Shown piece after piece: positions 43,892-52,073 of a stretch of 64,000 bases of DNA. This stretch comes from Streptomyces sp. CBMA123 (lineage in GTDB: Bacteria; Actinomycetota; Actinomycetes; Streptomycetales; Streptomycetaceae), in assembly GCF_014596465.1 (NCBI RefSeq), contig NZ_MECK01000013.1, forward strand, positions 1 to 64,000. The letters run 5' to 3'. Below the pieces are notes generated by a model that was not told the DNA's origin, did not search any database, and worked only from the letters and a program-made list of their open reading frames with translations. Each line of letters begins with the position of its first letter. Position 1 is the stretch's first letter. Made by a program: the position numbers and the translations under genes.

Positions 43892-44143
43892 ATGAGTCCA
43901 ACAACAGTCAAGCCGCGTCCTCCATTGCCGCTGGAGCGGGACCGGATCTGCAGTGTCGGTGACAACTGGCTATTCGTTCCGGACCGGACCAATCCCGCGG
44001 GCGACCTGGAAATCGGTTATCTCGTGAAGAACGGCGAACGCGTGGTGCTGACGCATTGCTCACGCCAGCTGGCCGAACTCTTCCGCATCCTGCGCCGACT
44101 CGAGTTCGAGTTCTCGACGCGGCTGCAACGATCAGAGGAATAA
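43892..44143 (+). CDS. Small hypothetical protein upstream of DUF2637 gene
   Basis: An 83-residue soluble protein with ATG at 43892. The sequence has a beta-rich middle (ICSVGDNWLFVPDRTNPAGD, then LEIGYLVKNGERVVLTHCS) and a basic helical end (ELFRILRRLEFEFSTRLQRS). No family is recognised. It lies 57 bp upstream of the DUF2637 gene, and small genes of this size are common just before DUF2637/SpdB genes on streptomycete plasmids. The ribosome binding site is weak. Confidence 0.6.
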   Translation: MSPTTVKPRPPLPLERDRICSVGDNWLFVPDRTNPAGDLEIGYLVKNGERVVLTHCSRQLAELFRILRRLEFEFSTRLQRSEE

Positions 44144-44200
44144 ACGGGCTGATTGAGAGCGCCGGCCGCGATCCACGATGACGCATACAGGAGGACTGCT

Positions 44201-44911
44201 TTGTACGAGTCGACGGACATCGATTTCAGCCCCTACTACACGCCTGGATTCAACCCCGACGACGGGGTCATACACAACCGCTCACTCTGGCCGTCCGCCG
44301 GGCAGCTGTCCGCCGACCTGTCCTATCCGGTCGTCAACGGCTGGGCCGATCCGGGGATGCTTCCGCATTCTTCGAACGCGGAAGCGGTCGAGGAGGAGGC
44401 CGGCCTGCCGGCCATGGGGTTCCACCCCCAGTTGATCGCCGCCCGCCGGGAGCATCGCGCCCGCCCGGCACGCCGCCGACCCGACATCCTCGGATCCGTC
44501 ATCGGATTCCTGACGCTGACGATCGTCACTGCGGTCTGCATCCTCGGTTGGATGATCTCCTACCACCCGCTGCGGGACGTGGCCCTTTCGCAGCTGCCGA
44601 GGGGTCTGTCCCAGTACTGGCCGGTCGTCGTCTACGGACCGTGGATGGTCGCCTCCCTCTCCGTTCTGCGTGCCGCGCTGGGAGGGCGCAGGATGGCGAA
44701 CTCCTGGACGGTCATCATGGTATTCGCGGGCATCGCCAGCCTCCTGTGCATCATCAACACACCCTGCACGATGCCCGAGGCCGTCGTCGCGGGGCTTCCG
44801 CCGGTGACGGCTGTGGTGTCCTTGCAGCAGCTGGTGCGCCAGCTGCTCGTCGCCCGACAGGAGCCCCAGGAGGACCGTCGGCAGAAACCCTCGCACCGGG
44901 CATCTCGGTAG
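44201..44911 (+). CDS. DUF2637 (SpdB-like) membrane protein
   Basis: A 236-residue inner-membrane protein with TTG start at 44201 after AGGAGG. The N-terminal ~100 residues are cytosolic. Four predicted membrane segments follow: ILGSVIGFLTLTIVTAVCIL, YWPVVVYGPWMVASLSVLRA, SWTVIMVFAGIASLLCIIN and VVAGLPPVTAVVSLQQLV. This is the DUF2637 layout. In Streptomyces such proteins (SpdB2-like) assist intramycelial spread of conjugative plasmids, which supports a plasmid or ICE origin for this stretch. No TraB/FtsK-type translocase gene lies within this window. Confidence 0.8.
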   Translation: MYESTDIDFSPYYTPGFNPDDGVIHNRSLWPSAGQLSADLSYPVVNGWADPGMLPHSSNAEAVEEEAGLPAMGFHPQLIAARREHRARPARRRPDILGSVIGFLTLTIVTAVCILGWMISYHPLRDVALSQLPRGLSQYWPVVVYGPWMVASLSVLRAALGGRRMANSWTVIMVFAGIASLLCIINTPCTMPEAVVAGLPPVTAVVSLQQLVRQLLVARQEPQEDRRQKPSHRASR

Positions 44912-45567
44912 CACATGAACAACACGGCGCCTGCATTCTCCGCCCGTCCGTGCGGGAATCCGAAGATTCTCTTTCAGGGTCATCGCCGCGCGCATGGCGA
45001 TGATCGGCAGGAAGCGGCCGCGACCGATCCGGGAATCCCCGGCGTCCCCGCCCCGACCGGCAGCCCGACCGCGAGTGATTGACGCGCGCTGGCACTCCCC
45101 TTCTCTGCCAGGAGGGGCGCCGCACTGTTCCAGGTCGGCACGCCACTGGATGCGGGCGGCGTCCGGCCGTTGCTCCAGATCGAGCACTGTCCCGGCTGCA
45201 CCGTTCCCGATTTCGGTCCGGCAGCGACCACGGTTCACATGCCAGGCCCACCAAGCACGCTCTCACACCAACCTGCCGCCGATCCGCTGCCCACGCGGGA
45301 CCCCACGATCGCTGCGCCCTCCTTCCTCCCCGCCCACGTTGCTGCTCGCTGGGCAACGGATCGGGCATGCCGAACCGAGCGCCCCTGGCGAGGCGGGTCA
45401 CATCAGATTGGCCCAATAGGGTGAATCGTCCACCTTTCGGGTGACCTCACGTTTGGCGCGGGTAACTACGGAATGCGTGCGACGGGCTGCAGACCGTAGC
45501 CGCACCCGGGCGCTGAACTCATACGGCCGGTAACCATGCTCCGACGGAATTGAAAGGAACGAGACTC
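44912..45567. other. No gene seen
   Basis: About 650 bp with only Pro/Arg-rich chance frames and no recognisable motif. Confidence 0.4.
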
Positions 45568-45621
45568 ATGCTCCTCACTCTGCTCGGTAACATCGTGGCC
45601 TTCCTCGGCTGGCTGCTCTAG
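45568..45621 (+). CDS. Candidate 17-residue hydrophobic peptide
   Basis: MLLTLLGNIVAFLGWLL, ATG at 45568, TAG at 45619. A good ribosome binding site (AAAGGAAC) lies upstream and no longer frame covers the site. The peptide is long enough to sit in a membrane. The start of YccF-type membrane proteins looks a little like this, so it may be a relic instead. Confidence 0.4.
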   Translation: MLLTLLGNIVAFLGWLL

Positions 45622-45998
45622 CGGTTGTCGACCCACCCGGCGGCGAGCCGGCCCCGTCCACGCGTTCGGTGACGGGGCCGGACTCACCAAGAGTCCGCCG
45701 CGACTCCGAGATGTCCGGTCACTGACGCCATCCCATGCCGCACGCCGGCCGGGCCTCGCCAACCGCGGCAAGCCGGCCCTGGTCGCGCAACGGCACCGTG
45801 ACGGCCTCTCCGGGCGAGCGCGACCCCTCGGCCGCACAGGCCCTCGACAGCCCGGGACCGGCCTTCACCTCCACCGGCAGCGGGAACAGTTCCACAACCG
45901 GAAGAAGCCGGCGTCGCGTGCGGGCTGTTCGGGCGATCCCGTACGACCGACTCTTGTCACTCATTTGATGGTTTGTGTCACTTTGAGCAGTAGAACCG
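45622..45998. other. No gene seen; weak element-like sequence near the end
   Basis: No credible gene. From 45965 to 46036 there is a loose match to the ~55-bp IPT element, but it overlaps coding sequence of the next gene and is not counted as a copy. Confidence 0.3.
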
Positions 45999-46690
45999 GT
46001 GGTCGCCCCCGTCGGCCTCTCCCCGCGGGGGGGGGTAGCACTGACCCCGGACGGAGGACGCGCCTCTGTCGCGAACCGGGCGTCGAACACCATCAGCGTG
46101 ATCGACACCGCCACCACCACCGCCACTGGCAGCATCCCGGTCGGCAACGGCCCCGTCTGCGTCGCGGTCACCCCTGCCGGGAACCGGCTGTACGTGACGG
46201 ACAACATCGACAACGCCGTCAGCGTGATCGCCCTGACGCTCGTGTCCGACCACGGCACCACCGCTGGTGGCACCATCGTGACCCCCCGAGGTCACGACCT
46301 GGCCGCAGCCACCTCGGTGCGCTTCGACGCCCGAACGGCCACCATCGAGTCCGCCACCGATACCACCGTCACCATCCCCGCCGTCCCGTCCCCCGGCCCA
46401 ATCCCCGCCACCGTCATCACCCCGGCGGCAGCGCCGGCGGCCTGACCTTCGTCCACCTGGACATCCCCACCGTGAGTGGCGCCAGCCCCGCCTCCGGACC
46501 CACCGGGGTGGCCGCCGTCACCCTTACCGGAAACCACCTGGCCACCACCCAGGAGCCCACCTTCGACGGCACGCCCGCACGGTTCACCGTCGCCTCCGAC
46601 CAGATGATCACCGCCACCGCCCCACCCCGCTGCCGACATCACCATCACCGTCACCACCCTCGGCGGCAGCACCAGCGACACCTGTACCTA
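45999..46690 (+). pseudogene. YVTN beta-propeller plus IPT/TIG protein, frameshifted
   Basis: The first frame reads two YVTN/NHL-type propeller repeats (GGVALTPDGGRASVANRASN and VCVAVTPAGNRLYVTDNIDN). An IPT repeat follows (TAGGTIVTPRGHDLAAATSV) and the frame stops at 46445. Another frame resumes at about 46430 with IPT repeat 2 (SGASPASGPTGVAAVTLTGN), and a third encodes ITITVTTLGGSTSDTCTYL near 46,640. Propeller-plus-IPT proteins are common in streptomycetes and usually extracellular or surface-bound. Two frameshifts make this copy non-functional. Confidence 0.65.
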
Positions 46691-46739
46691 CCTCGACGCC
46701 CCGCCATCTGACCCTGCCGCCGACCCGGCCCGTCCCCGG

Positions 46740-46919
46740 GACGCGTCGCACGCCTGCGAGCCCCATGGCGGGGGTGACCAAGAGGACATCGACGCCCTGC
46801 TCGACGGCGTAACCCCGGTATGGCACGCCGCGGCAGATGCCGGCCGCGGCGTGCTCGGCGCGCACTTCATCCCCTGACGCGTTGGCACGGAGCGGAATCC
46901 GACGGGTCCCGCTGTGCAC
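46740..46919 (-). other. Uncertain coding fragment
   Basis: The minus strand has a frame with GDEVRAEHAAAGICRGVPYR followed by GYAVEQGVDVLLVTPAMGLA. This is protein-like and vaguely recalls the end of a PIN/NYN nuclease, but the match is too short to assign. It lies between the IPT relic and the CRISPR relic. Confidence 0.25.
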
Positions 46920-46998
46920 TGCGGGACCCGTGGTTACCGTTCGCGCTGGTCAGCCCGTCGAATGGCGACAACAGGCCCGCCCGGCAGACGTGATGCGC

Positions 46999-47087
46999 CC
47001 GGCTACCCCCGCTGCTGCGGGGAGAATCCGCCCCGTAGACCTTCCCCAACCCCATCCCGGGCTGATCCCCGCTCAGGCGGGGAGCAC
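46999..47087 (-). CRISPR. Relic of a type I-E CRISPR array, two degenerate repeats
   Basis: The repeat at 47059-47087 reads, on the minus strand, GTGCTCCCCGCCTGAGCGG then GGATCAGCCC. This is the 29-bp type I-E repeat of actinobacteria with the CCCCGC...GCGGGG hairpin. A second, decayed copy lies at 46999-47027 (CCCCGCTGCTGCGGGG core). The 31-base gap between them fits one I-E spacer. No further copies were found on either side. The Cas6e fragment 50 bp away supports the call. Confidence 0.55.
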
Positions 47088-47134
47088 CACGGCAGAGGGC
47101 CGCGAGGCGACCGCGCAGCCCGGCAGCCGCCCTC

Positions 47135-47290
47135 CTACGCATCCGCCGTCGGCCGTACCAGCAGCAGTCCCGCGCTGTAGGAGCGGGCGCGGCCGACGCC
47201 GGTGGCGATGGTGCCGGTAAAGGCATGCGGGTCGGTGACGGTGAGGGTGCCCTTGATCTCGGCGGTCATCAGCTGGTCCTGGACCGAGGA
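47135..47290 (-). pseudogene. Cas6e (CasE) C-terminal fragment, type I-E
   Basis: The frame ends with LMTAEIKGTLTVTDPHAFTG, then TIATGVGRARSYSAGLLLVR and PTADA before the stop at 47135. The G-x-G-R-A-x-S/A-Y-x-x-G-L-L segment is the glycine-rich loop of Cas6e, which binds and cuts CRISPR RNA. The rest of Cas6e and all other cas genes are missing. The order (tail of cas6e, then repeats) fits a normal I-E operon with cas1-cas2 deleted. Confidence 0.6.
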
Positions 47291-47557
47291 GGCCGGGACC
47301 CGGCCTTCGTGATGCGGGCGCCGCCCGCTGCGTAAAGGCCCATCTCTCACTTCCTGCTGGGAGTCGGTTGTGCCAGCGTGATGCTCGCTCCCGGCGGTGC
47401 CTGCCGTCTCCTCCTCTCGAGCACCTGCCTGTCCGCGCGTCTTGAGCGGTGGTCACTGAGGGAGCGCAAGTCCCCCTCCCGGGGGCCAGCCCCCGGACCC
47501 CCGCTGGGGACTTCGGGTCCCCAGACCCCTTACGCTGCCGCAGTCCACTCCGTCCTC

Positions 47558-47596
47558 AGCCGGATGACACCGCCGCCAAGGCGGTGTCATCCGGCT
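47558..47596. terminator. Terminator-like stem-loop
   Basis: A perfect 17-bp stem (AGCCGGATGACACCGCC and complement) with a 5-base loop, in a gene-free stretch between the Cas6e relic and the Rep locus. Confidence 0.65.
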
Positions 47597-47959
47597 TCCG
47601 GGCGGTGCTCCCTTGCCCCTGGCCCAAGTGGTTGCTCCAGTCAGTGGTGAATCAACTGGCTGGGCGCTCCCGCCTACCAAAAACGGTCCCGAGTGGCTGC
47701 TCAGTGGTTGCTGTAGAGACGAGCCACTGAATGCGCGCCGCCCGAGGGGGAGGCTGACCAGCACATCGCTCAGGTGACCCGGGAGCTGGGAGGCCGTTCG
47801 CGGCCGAGCAGCGGTATGCAACGGCGGGTTGCCCCGGGCTCCTGGTGCGGTGAGCACGCAGTGGCCTGGAGCCGGATGGCCAAGCACCCTGAGAGGTGCT
47901 CACGTCGCTGGCGTCGTTCAGTTGCAGAAGAGGCAGAAGAGCGCAGTAGGGCGTTGACC

Positions 47960-48140
47960 TGCGGAAATACCTTTCGAAGCCACGATCGCCAGATCTGCTA
48001 CCCCGATCGAGGGGCTGCCAAGGCTGTCCATAGGACCGCGGTGAAGTGACCACAACCTCGTGGTGACCAGATCAAGAGATCTGGAAACCACGATCGTACG
48101 ATCGTGATTCAGTGCCGAAAAATACATCTGCGGATGCCCT
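47960..48140. other. Candidate replication origin, upstream part
   Basis: AT-richer DNA with short palindromes. CACGATCGTACGATCGTG at 48089-48106 is a perfect 18-bp palindrome sharing the GATCGTG arm with the iterons at 49128-49360. CCAGATCAAGAGATCTGG (imperfect) lies at 48067-48084, and CCACGATCGCC at about 47981. Together with the Rep genes that follow, this looks like part of a plasmid origin. Confidence 0.5.
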
Positions 48141-48283
48141 TGGAGGGCGGCGCGATACGAGGTCGTGAGCGCCCCCTGAAGTTGACTCAGTGACGTTTCG
48201 GTCATGTACTTTTAGGCCATCTGATCCGCTGTGGCCGACCGCGGCAGGGTCCAGGACCTATGCCCGAGGAAGGAGGGGACCAC

Positions 48284-48745
48284 GTGGCTGCCGCCGCACG
48301 GCGTCGACGCGCGCCAGCAGACGAGAACGGGGAACTTCTCCCCTTTGCTCCGTTCGCGTTCTACTCCGGACACGCGAACGTCGACAAGGAACGCGTCCGC
48401 GCCATCTGCCGCAGCAACAAGTTCACCCCGGGCGAGAAGTTCATGGTCCTCTGGTGGATCGGAACGTCGCCAGAGGGCATGGAGCCCGTGGTGATGACGG
48501 GGGCGGACATCGGCAAGGAAGTCGGCATGACGGCGGATGCCATCGGCCGGATCAGCCGCAAGCTCCTCAAACACCGGATCTTGGTCGCGGTGGGTACGTT
48601 CGGGAACTCGAAGTTGTACCGGATTACGCCCTACATCGCGTTCCACGGTCCGGGCTACGATCAGCGTGAAGCGGTGAAGCGCTTCAACCCCCCAGACATT
48701 CCTGGGTTGGCCCCGAGAATTCGAGAGTGGTGGGAGGACCGATGA
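48284..48745 (+). CDS. Winged-helix replication protein, first of a Rep pair
   Basis: A 153-residue cytosolic protein. The GTG at 48284 is chosen because AAGGAGGGGACCAC lies directly before it; the ATG at 48260 has no such site. Residues about 40-125 read as a DNA-binding winged helix (FTPGEKFMVLWWIGTSPEGM, GADIGKEVGMTADAIGRISR, LVAVGTFGNSKLYRITPY). The stop overlaps the next start (ATGA). The gene lies between a palindrome-rich region and long iterons, the arrangement of rep loci on streptomycete linear plasmids, where two adjacent small rep genes are known. I infer this role from position; the sequence similarity is to generic MarR/Rep-like folds. Confidence 0.6.
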   Translation: MAAAARRRRAPADENGELLPFAPFAFYSGHANVDKERVRAICRSNKFTPGEKFMVLWWIGTSPEGMEPVVMTGADIGKEVGMTADAIGRISRKLLKHRILVAVGTFGNSKLYRITPYIAFHGPGYDQREAVKRFNPPDIPGLAPRIREWWEDR

Positions 48746-49071
48746 GCACTCAGACGGTTGCGCTGCATGGGAGCAGGAGCATGTCGTTCGGGGAGCTGCT
48801 GAGGCGAACCCACAACCTGACCGCGAATCAGCGCCTGATGGTCGTGCTCTACAGCGATCCGGAGCTCGTCGGCCGGAACGGGGTGATCGAGCAGTCCGCA
48901 AAGGACCTGGCGGGCATTCTGGGATGGGCGCCGACCATGTTCTCTCGCATCCGGCAGCAGCTCGTTGATGCCGGATGGCTGGAGCAGTCCGGCGGGCGAG
49001 CCCAGGTGAAGTTCTTCCGACTGACGCCGACAGCCCACGGGCAGACGCGAGCGCTTCGGCTCGTGGACTGA
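48742..49071 (+). CDS. Second winged-helix protein of the Rep pair
   Basis: A 109-residue protein whose ATG at 48742 overlaps the previous stop (ATGA), so it is translationally coupled. The protein is one winged helix: RRTHNLTANQRLMVVLYSDP, KDLAGILGWAPTMFSRIRQQ, LVDAGWLEQSGGRAQVKFFR. It ends RALRLVD. The small size and the tight link to the first protein suggest the two work as a complex at the iterons. A strong terminator lies 17 bp after the stop. Confidence 0.6.
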   Translation: MSTQTVALHGSRSMSFGELLRRTHNLTANQRLMVVLYSDPELVGRNGVIEQSAKDLAGILGWAPTMFSRIRQQLVDAGWLEQSGGRAQVKFFRLTPTAHGQTRALRLVD

Positions 49072-49087
49072 ACGCTGCAGGACGTGC

Positions 49088-49124
49088 GAGGGGTTGTTGA
49101 TCCACTGCGGATCAACAACCCCTC
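49088..49124. terminator. Terminator of the Rep operon
   Basis: A perfect 16-bp stem (GAGGGGTTGTTGATCC and complement) with a 5-base loop, 17 bp after the stop of the second Rep gene. Confidence 0.85.
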
Positions 49125-49127
49125 ACA

Positions 49128-49360
49128 CTTATGAACGTTTCGGCATGGAACCACGACCGACCGATCGTGGCTCCGTGCCGTGGAGTGCAGCAGCCCCGGA
49201 ACAGCGGGGCACTTATGAACTTATCGGCAGGGAGCCACGACCCACCGATCGTGGTCGTGATAGCCACCTCGGTGCCCAGGCGGGCCTCGGCAATATGTAT
49301 GTTTCGGCATGGAACCACGACCGACCGATCGTGGCTTCGTGCCGTGGAGTGCAGCAGCCC
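49128..49360. repeat. Three long iterons, candidate plasmid origin
   Basis: Units at about 49128-49195, 49211-49259 and 49291-49360. Each carries TTTCGGCATGGAACCACGAC or a variant, then a core CCACGACCGACCGATCGTGG (the middle copy has CCACGACCCACCGATCGTGG), an inverted repeat with arms CCACGA/TCGTGG. Units 1 and 3 also share CGTGCCGTGGAGTGCAGCAG. The arms match the palindrome at 48089-48106. Confidence 0.75.
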
Positions 49361-49377
49361 TGGGCCTGGCCTGACGA

Positions 49378-49545
49378 CTACGCCCAGGTGCCAACAACGA
49401 AGGACTCGAGGCGGGGGGCCTGGAGGGCGACGCGCTCGTCGGCGCGGATGGTGATGACGCCGTTTTCGAAGTTGAGGCCGTTCTCGTTGGAGACGGTGAC
49501 GGAGTCGGCCTCGTCACCGGGGTGAGCCCACGGCCTGACCGATCC
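49378..49545 (-). other. Uncertain short coding fragment
   Basis: The minus-strand frame reads EADSVTVSNENGLNFENGVI, then TIRADERVALQAPRLESFVV, and stops at 49378. It looks like the C-terminus of a beta-rich protein with no start of its own. It cannot be assigned. Confidence 0.3.
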
Positions 49546-49606
49546 GCCGTCCAGGCCCGGCCCGCCCACGTCGGCGGGCCGGGCCTCCCTCTTCCCGGAG
49601 GCCCCG

Positions 49607-50191
49607 ATGACGCGCGCCGCACTCGGCCCGCACTCGCACCCGCTCACCCCGGCCGACCTGCCGCCCGGCACAGCCTGGTGGAGCTCCTGCCCGGACTGCC
49701 GCTCCCCGATCCAGGGCGGCCCGCTCGGACTGCGCGCCCACCGCCGCACCGCCCACCGCCCTGACCGCAGTTTTATACACGAGGCGTTCACGTTCCTCGG
49801 GTACACGTTCCGTGCCAGGAAGAACCGGAGCCGGCGAGGGAACGTGTTCCTCTCGTTCGAGCCCGGGATCAGCAGGGAGGCCCTGACCAGGATCGGGCGG
49901 GAGGTGCGGTCTTGGCACCTGCACACCCGGACCGGATCCTCCTTCGTCCAGCTCGCCCGGCGGATCAACCCGGTGGTGGCGGGCTGGATCAACTACTACG
50001 GCCGGTTCCGGTGGTGCGAGTTGGAACCCTTCGTGATGCGCATCAACGCCTACCTGGTGCGCTGGATCCGCAACAAGTACAAGCGGTTCGCGGGCAAGCG
50101 CAAGGCCCTGGCGAAGATGCAGGAGATCGCTCGGCGATACCCCCGCATGTTCGCGCAGTGGCGCATCAGCGTGTGCGCCGTGGTGGTCTGA
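49607..50191 (+). pseudogene. Chimeric frame: truncated zinc-finger protein joined to group II intron maturase tail
   Basis: The ATG at 49607 follows GGAGGCCCCG and begins a normal small gene: MTRAALGPHSHPLTPADLPP, then a C-x2-C...H-x4-H zinc-finger-like segment (CPDCRSPIQGG, LRAHRRTAH). At about 49762 the frame passes, by chance in phase, into the C-terminal part of a group II intron reverse transcriptase/maturase (FTFLGYTFRARKNRSRRGNV, INPVVAGWINYYGRFRWCEL, YLVRWIRNKYKRFAGKRKAL). The maturase X/GIIM domain is kept, but the reverse transcriptase core (YADD) is missing. The result is an in-frame fusion that might be expressed. It cannot mobilise the intron. Confidence 0.7.
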
Positions 50192-50282
50192 CGATCAGAG
50201 CGGCACGAGCCGTGTAACGGGAGACTGTTACGCACGGTTCTGTGAGGGCCGGGGGGTGAGATTCCCCCCGGCTGCTCGGCGG
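50192..50282 (+). ncRNA. Group II intron domains V-VI (3' end)
   Basis: After the maturase stop the DNA folds as intron domain V (GAGCCGTGTAACGGGAGAC and the complement TACGCACGGTTCTGTGAG). Then comes a GCCGGGGGG...TCCCCCCGGC hairpin as the domain VI region, which is the typical 3' end of a bacterial group II intron. The 5' domains I-IV are absent from the window, so it is a fragment. Confidence 0.7.
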
Positions 50283-51011
50283 CACGGTTGCCGCGGGACG
50301 AGTAGGCCTTGTCTCCGGCGACCGCGCCAGGTCGGGTGCGAGGACGGCCGACCGGCACCCGGACCCGGACCTTCTCCAGCACGGGGATGAACTGCGGGCT
50401 GTCCGCGGCCTGGCCGTCAGTCAGGCTGAACACCAGCGGGCGGCACTTGCGCTCACCGGCAACGTGGATCTTGCTGGTCTGCCCACCCCTGGAGCGCCCG
50501 AGCAGAGCTTCCTTCAGCCGGAACTTGCGCCGGCGCCGGATGCGTCGCCGTTCTTCCCGTTTCGGGTCACCTGAGGTATCCCGCCCGTCTTGTTCCTCCG
50601 AGCCTCCCCCTTTTGCCGGGCCTTCTCAGCCTCCTCGGCAGCCTTCTCCAGGGCGGCCATGGTGTCGGAATCGAGGTGCATTCCGGCGGCATCGTGGTGA
50701 GCCCGCACAGTCGTGCAGTCCACGCTGACCAGGGACAAGTCCACCTCGCCGCGCTTCGCGGCTTCCGCGATCACGCCCTCCATCAGGGCTTCGAAGACAC
50801 CGGCGTCCCTCCACTGCCGGAACCGATTGGAGACGGTCGACCAAGCACCGAACTCCTTCGGCATCTCCCGCCACTGCCCGCCCGTCCGGAATCGCCAGAT
50901 CACGCCCTCGAACTGCTGCCGCAGCCGCTCCGGGTACGGGCCGTACTCGCCGATCGGCAAGTACGGCTCAATCAACACCCACTCCGCATCCGTCAGTTGC
51001 TCTCGCGTCAC
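50283..51011 (-). pseudogene. IS5-family transposase, frameshifted and cut by the intron fragment
   Basis: ATG at 51011: MTREQLTDAEWVLIEPYLPI, FEGVIWRFRTGGQWREMPKE, SLVSVDCTTVRAHHDAAGM. A frameshift near 50,515 leads to LVFSLTDGQAADSPQFIPVL and GAVAGDKAYSSRGNRA, where it meets the 3' end of the group II intron fragment at about 50,282. The intron lies on the opposite strand to the transposase. The catalytic end of the protein is therefore lost. Confidence 0.75.
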
Positions 51012-51422
51012 ACACCACGGTCCACTGCTTCGACTGCCTCGAGGACGACTCGGTCCTGGTCGGCGGCCAGGCCCCTCCGGCGATGCGCCCTGTCGGGCGG
51101 TGCGGCCGCGGTACGCGGGGAAGTGGTCGTCGTGGCCGGGTGGACAGCACGTGCGGGGTCGTTCGCGGGTAGCGCGCTCGGCCGTTCGGGTGAGAAGCAG
51201 GCCTTTCGATGGCTACCTTCTGTAGCTCTGTGGGTTACTCGTAGTGATTGCACCCGGTGGGCCGCCCATCCCTTGCCGGGGGAATGCGTTGGACCTCAGG
51301 AGACACGTGCTCCCGGTCCGACAGCCGTCGGGCGCCCCCGGTCAGGAGCCAACGTCATGTCGACTGTCGTGAACGCGACGGCCGTGGGACGTCGGCGGTC
51401 CCCGCTTGATCGGAGGGGACAT
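51012..51422. other. Intergenic region holding element copy D
   Basis: No gene is seen. The only notable feature is the ~55-bp element at 51229-51286. Confidence 0.4.
51229..51286 (+). promoter_or_regulatory. IPT-associated element, copy D
   Basis: GGGTTACT, 13 bases, CCCGGTGGGCCGCCCATCC, CTTG, CCGGGGG. It is the only copy on the plus strand, and it points towards the IPT-type relic at 51423. Confidence 0.65.
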
Positions 51423-51770
51423 CATGACCTCAGCGACTGACCGCCTGCCGGCAGGACCGGCGGCGAAGGACGCGATCCTGCCGGGCGGGGCGGGCCCACC
51501 GGAATCGCGGTCACCCCGAACGCTCTCTCCTCCTGGGTGAGCGACAACGGCGCGAACACGGGGGCGTCATGACGCCCCCGGCAGGCCGTCAGCCCGGACC
51601 AAGGACCCACCGGAGGCGGTGCCGGGGTCTTTGCCATCGCACTGTCGTCTCCGACACAGCAGTCGCCTTCACCGCGCCCGCCCGGACTTCCGGGCCCCGC
51701 AGACCCGACCACCACCACAGGCACCATCCACGCCCCCAGCGACTACACCTACCTCACCGCACCCACCGTG
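51423..51770 (+). pseudogene. IPT/propeller protein remnant
   Basis: ATG at 51423 after AGGGGACATC, but the frame ends after 38 codons. Other frames carry fragments typical of the IPT/YVTN group: TGIAVTPNALSSWVSDNGAN (propeller-like), SPDQGPTGGGAGVF (IPT start, compare SPNQGSTGGG of the 33064 gene), and TIHAPSDYTYLTAP (IPT end). At least three frame changes separate them, so the gene is dead, but its promoter-side element D is intact. Confidence 0.5.
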
Positions 51771-52073
51771 TGGACGGGCACCCACGGGTGGCCGCCGGAC
51801 GGATCCGGCGGTCAGAACCGGCCCGGCGAGAACCTCGACGAACGAGGCCGTGGCACCACACCGATACCCGTGACAGCCACACCGCCCGGCCGGCGCACGG
51901 ACGTTCAACCCCCGCGCCCCCGACGGACGCAAGCCGGATGTCCGAACAGGTGCGACCAGACCACACCAGAGGGCTCGAGCCACCACGAGCCCAAGTCGCA
52001 GCACACCTCGACCCGTTCCCGGACACGCCGCACGCGGCCCCGTGAACGATCCACTCAACACCAGGGAGAAGCA
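51771..52073. other. No gene seen
   Basis: About 300 bp of low-complexity, Pro/Arg-coding chance frames between the IPT relic and the beta-helix gene. Confidence 0.4.

Noticed and set aside
45965-46036. Possible fifth copy of the ~55-bp IPT element
   Set aside because: Only CCGGTGGTCGCCCCC and a G-run match, there is no GGGTTACT, and it overlaps coding sequence.
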